Assembly: GCA_021157745.1 (NCBI GenBank)
Contig: JAGGWA010000103.1
Span: 1 to 9,626, forward strand
Length of the DNA stretch: 9,626 nucleotides
Origin: Thermoplasmata archaeon
GTDB lineage: Archaea > Thermoplasmatota > E2 > UBA202 > JdFR-43
Direction: 5' to 3'
How positions within the stretch are numbered: the stretch's first letter is position 1; each line of letters begins with the position of its first letter. A model generated the notes under the pieces. That model had not been told where the DNA came from and ran no database searches. It was given only the letters and a program-made list of their open reading frames with translations. The position numbers and the translations under genes were made by a program. Below are positions 7,705 to 9,626 of the stretch, piece by piece.

Positions 7705-8936
7705 CCTCTCATATATTCAATTTGCTCCTTCGTCAGCTTATCTATTTTTATTCCCATGGCAGCAAGCTTACGCCTTGCAACTTCTCTGTCTATTTCATCT
7801 GGCACTTTATAAACTTTATTCTCAAGTCTGCCAGCTTTTTCAACAAGCCATTTGACAGCCAAAGCCTGATTGGAAAACGACATGTCCATCACTTCAGAGG
7901 GATGACCTTCTGCTGCAGCAAGGTTTACGAGGCGGCCTTCTGCGAGCAAATATATTTTACGGCCATCCTTTAGAGTATATTCAGTAACATTTTTCCTTAT
8001 CTCTTCCTTTTTTACAGCATTCTTCTCGAGCCATTCAACATTTATTTCATTATCAAAATGCCCGGAATTTGCAACTATGGCGCCATCTTTCATTTTCTTC
8101 AGATGCTTGGCGTCGATAACATGCTTGTTGCCAGTCACAGTAACAAAAATGTCTCCTATGGCTGCTGCCTTCCCCATTTTCATGACCTCAAACCCATCCA
8201 TTGCAGCCTCTAAAGCACGAATTTCATCCACTTCCGTTATTATAACATGCGCCCCCATTCCGCGAGCTCTCATCGCAAGCCCGCGCCCGCACCAGCCGTA
8301 GCCGGCGATGACAAATTTTTTGCCAGCGAGAAGTATGCTTGTAGCCCTGAGAATGCCATCTATGCTGCTCTGCCCTGTGCCATAGCGATTGTCAAAAAGG
8401 TATTTTGTCATTGCATCGTTTACAGCTATGATTGGGTAGCGCAGTATCCCATTTTTTTCCATGGCTCGCTGCCTGTTAACACCTGTTGTTGTTTCCTCTG
8501 TTCCTCCTATCACATCTTTTATCAGATTCTGCTTTTTTGTATGCAAGGTTGTAATCAAATCGCCTCCATCATCCATCGTAACATGAGGCTTGATTTTCAA
8601 AGCCTGTTCAATGCACCAGTAATATTTATCATGATTTCCACGCCATGCATAAACATGTATGCCTTTTTTTGCAAGGTAGGCGGCGACGCCATCATTTGTG
8701 GAAAGTGGATTCGAGCCAGTGAGCGCCACCATCGCCCCTCCTTTCTTCAATGTCTCTATCAAAACAGCAGTTTCCTTTGTAACATGCAGACACGCAGCAA
8801 TTCTTACGCCTTTCAATGGCTTTTCTTTTTCAAATTCCTTTCTTATGCTCATTAAAACTGGCATATGCTGCTCAGCCCATCTAACAAGCTTTTCTCCTTC
8901 CTTTGCCAATCCAATGTCTTTGACCTTATAATCCAT
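7686..8936 (-). CDS. ahcY: Adenosylhomocysteinase (SAH hydrolase)
   Basis: NAD+-dependent cytoplasmic enzyme that splits S-adenosylhomocysteine into adenosine and homocysteine and so relieves inhibition of methyltransferases. From the ATG at 8936 it has 416 residues. Substrate and catalytic residues are present: LHVTKETA (50-57, with T53 and E55 for adenine), DDGGD (122-126), EETTTGV (147-153), K178, and FDN (181-183). The Rossmann loop is GYGWCGRG (212-219). SGHFDNEI (291-298) and [15 protein letters not shown] (343-357) complete the active site. It ends at YMRGWREGT and lacks the C-terminal Lys-Tyr tail of eukaryotic enzymes, as in archaeal and Thermotoga-like forms. T53/E55 suggest ordinary adenosine specificity, although some methanogen homologues prefer S-inosylhomocysteine. 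A longer frame opens at 8966, but its first codons overlie the TATA box and do not match the family. First gene of an operon with the sirtuin. Confidence 0.97.
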   Translation of the reverse strand: MDYKVKDIGLAKEGEKLVRWAEQHMPVLMSIRKEFEKEKPLKGVRIAACLHVTKETAVLIETLKKGGAMVALTGSNPLSTNDGVAAYLAKKGIHVYAWRGNHDKYYWCIEQALKIKPHVTMDDGGDLITTLHTKKQNLIKDVIGGTEETTTGVNRQRAMEKNGILRYPIIAVNDAMTKYLFDNRYGTGQSSIDGILRATSILLAGKKFVIAGYGWCGRGLAMRARGMGAHVIITEVDEIRALEAAMDGFEVMKMGKAAAIGDIFVTVTGNKHVIDAKHLKKMKDGAIVANSGHFDNEINVEWLEKNAVKKEEIRKNVTEYTLKDGRKIYLLAEGRLVNLAAAEGHPSEVMDMSFSNQALAVKWLVEKAGRLENKVYKVPDEIDREVARRKLAAMGIKIDKLTKEQIEYMRGWREGT

Positions 8937-8954
8937 AGAGATGAAAAAGATGAT

Positions 8955-8963
8955 GATATAAAA
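8955..8963 (-). promoter_or_regulatory. TATA box for the ahcY-sirtuin operon
   Basis: On the minus strand TTTTATATC is centred about 23 nt before the ATG at 8936. No Shine-Dalgarno lies between them, so the transcript is probably leaderless or nearly so. Assigned from sequence and spacing only. Confidence 0.5.
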
Positions 8964-8987
8964 CATTTTGGAGGAGCATGGACTGGA

Positions 8988-9035
8988 AAAGAAGGAAAAG
9001 CACGTAACACTTTGATTTGATCTTTTTCCTTCTTT
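8988..9035. repeat. 12-bp inverted repeat, terminator-like on the + strand
   Basis: AAAGAAGGAAAA (8988-8999) pairs perfectly with TTTTCCTTCTTT (9024-9035), and G9000-C9022 can add a pair beyond a one-base bulge; the loop is about 22 nt. On the + strand it is followed by a T-rich tract to about 9062. It resembles a hairpin-plus-U-tract terminator, but no + strand gene lies upstream, so it may be a fold of a leader or antisense RNA, or an operator. Confidence 0.55.
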
Positions 9036-9060
9036 GTTTTGTTTATTGTTTTGCTGTTTT

Positions 9061-9093
9061 TATTGAATAACAATACCGTGTCAATAAATATTG
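9061..9093. repeat. TATTG/CAATA inverted pentamers, possible operator
   Basis: TATTG at 9061, CAATA at 9071, CAATA at 9082 and TATTG at 9089 form two adjacent small palindromes (spacers 5 and 2) between the divergent promoters. A regulator site is possible, but low-complexity AT sequence could produce this by chance. Confidence 0.3.
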
Positions 9094-9165
9094 TAGAAAA
9101 TTTTATATAATAAAAAATTTGTTTTAGTTTTTAATTTAAATTTCTATAAATGTTTTAGGATAAAA

Positions 9166-9175
9166 TTTATAAATA
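9166..9175 (+). promoter_or_regulatory. TATA box candidate for the beta-helix gene
   Basis: TTTATAAATA is the best archaeal TATA match before the gene and lies about 36 nt before the ATG at 9207, which would leave a leader of roughly 10 nt carrying the Shine-Dalgarno. A second candidate, TTTCTATAAATG (9141-9152), would give a longer leader of about 35 nt. Confidence 0.4.
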
Positions 9176-9193
9176 AACTGTGGATATACCAGC

Positions 9194-9199
9194 AGGAGG
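9194..9199 (+). promoter_or_regulatory. Shine-Dalgarno deciding the beta-helix start
   Basis: AGGAGG lies seven bases before the ATG at 9207 but only one base before an in-frame GTG at 9201, so the ATG is the better start. Confidence 0.8.
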
Positions 9200-9206
9200 C
9201 GTGAAA

Positions 9207-9626
9207 ATGAAGAGTAGAAAATTTGCAGGAATATTATTGGTGTTGGGAATTATGGCTATACTGGGAATAACAATAAAAGTAAATGCTGCCACAATACATG
9301 TTCCAGGTGATTACTCGACAATCCAGGCTGCAATAGATGCTGCCAATGATGGCGATACAATAGTGGTCGCAGCCGGAACATATGAAGAACAGTTAACAAT
9401 CAACAAAAATTTAACTTTGCTTGGAGAATCTGGGGCGAAAATAGTAGCTCCAAATAATGCAAGCAGGAATACCTATAAGATACAAGAAAGCAGTCACACA
9501 TTTGATCCAATTATATTCGCCTATGGTGGAACGTATAGTGCAGGAAACACTACAGTATGGGGTAATGGAGTTATACATGTAAATATATCTGGATTTGAAA
9601 TAGATGGAAACAATGATGGTGTGGGA
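9207..9626 (+). CDS. Secreted parallel beta-helix protein, 3' truncated by window
   Basis: The first 140 codons are present and open to the window end. Residues 1-27 form a signal peptide (basic KSRK, then a hydrophobic run, cleavage likely at VNA-A or one residue later). The mature part begins ATIHVPGDYSTIQAAIDA (28-45), then NDGDTIVVAAGTYEEQL (47-63) and NKNLTLLGE (67-74). This is the standard N-terminal cap and first rungs of pectin-lyase-like, NosD/PbH1-type right-handed beta-helix proteins. VNISGFEIDGNNDG (125-138) is a further rung. Such archaeal proteins are exported and often serve as adhesins, surface-layer-associated proteins or carbohydrate-active enzymes; the function cannot be set from this fragment. 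Divergent from ahcY. It has a leader with a strong Shine-Dalgarno, in contrast to the leaderless-looking genes nearby. Confidence 0.85.
   Translation, partial: MKSRKFAGILLVLGIMAILGITIKVNAATIHVPGDYSTIQAAIDAANDGDTIVVAAGTYEEQLTINKNLTLLGESGAKIVAPNNASRNTYKIQESSHTFDPIIFAYGGTYSAGNTTVWGNGVIHVNISGFEIDGNNDGVG

Larger units (their letters stand above)
8967..9165. other. AT-rich divergent intergenic region
   Basis: About 270 bp separate the ahcY start (8936, -) from the beta-helix gene start (9207, +). Apart from the two promoters it holds an inverted repeat with T-rich tail (8988-9035), four TATTG/CAATA pentamers (9061-9093), and homopolymeric A/T sequence (9096-9150). No convincing ORF or RNA gene is seen. 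A 9-codon frame at 8978-9007 has GGAGGAG only one base before its ATG and is not called. Confidence 0.7.

Noticed and set aside
8247..8855. 202-codon plus-strand frame opposite ahcY
   Set aside because: Cys/His/Ser-rich translation of the antisense of a well-conserved enzyme gene; no promoter or domain.
8937..8966. 10-codon extension of adenosylhomocysteinase (ATG at 8966)
   Set aside because: The extension is hydrophobic and unlike the family, overlaps the TATA box, and [14 protein letters not shown] is a normal family start.
8978..9007. Nine-codon ORF with GGAGGAG before it, as a possible leader peptide
   Set aside because: Only one base separates the purine run from the ATG, and the frame lies in the inverted repeat; no independent support.
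8937..9060. SAH- or SAM-responsive riboswitch for ahcY
   Set aside because: The TATA box is only about 23 nt from the ahcY start, so there is no room for a leader aptamer, and the hairpin lies upstream of the promoter.
1..9626. tRNA, rRNA, CRISPR array, insertion sequence or toxin-antitoxin pair
   Set aside because: No clover-leaf, repeat-spacer periodicity, transposase motif or small two-gene operon was found on either strand.

Overview
The window reads as a piece of an AT-rich euryarchaeal chromosome. Both primase subunits, an archaeal GINS51-type replisome protein, an archaeal-length adenosylhomocysteinase without the eukaryotic-type C-terminal tail, and TATA-type core promoters close to start codons all point to Archaea. 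A Thermoplasmata-like lineage is a guess from the mix of replication genes and surface proteins; nothing here proves it.

Layout. Positions 39-2157 (+): priL then priS, overlapping by 29 bp, with an AGGAGG Shine-Dalgarno for priS inside priL. Positions 2178-3128 (+): a signal-peptide plus caspase-like domain plus multi-helix membrane protein whose catalytic His and Cys positions both appear to hold Asp. Positions 3125-6391 (-): a very large secreted, C-terminally anchored protein with CWB2-like segments and a C-terminal half resembling peptidase C25 (gingipain-like, also caspase fold). These two genes converge on one TTAA in which both stop codons overlap. Positions 6436-6975 (+): GINS51/Gins15, divergent from the surface gene and apparently sharing one TATA element with it. 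Positions 6976-8936 (-): an ahcY-sirtuin operon with a 19-bp overlap; its last stop codon abuts the GINS stop codon with no spacer. Positions 8937-9206: an AT-rich divergent intergenic region with a strong inverted repeat and T-rich tail. Positions 9207-9626 (+): the first 140 codons of a secreted parallel beta-helix protein, cut by the window edge.

How the parts fit. PriS/PriL and GINS belong to the same replication-fork machinery. AhcY clears the methylation by-product SAH, and the co-transcribed sirtuin consumes NAD+ to deacylate proteins. The unexpected part is the surface pair (about 2178-6391) lying between the primase operon and GINS: a probable pseudo-caspase membrane protein facing a giant C25-like ectoprotein. 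If both fold assignments hold, this is a candidate cell-surface module made of one inactive and one possibly active caspase-fold protein. No RNA genes, insertion sequences or CRISPR arrays were seen.
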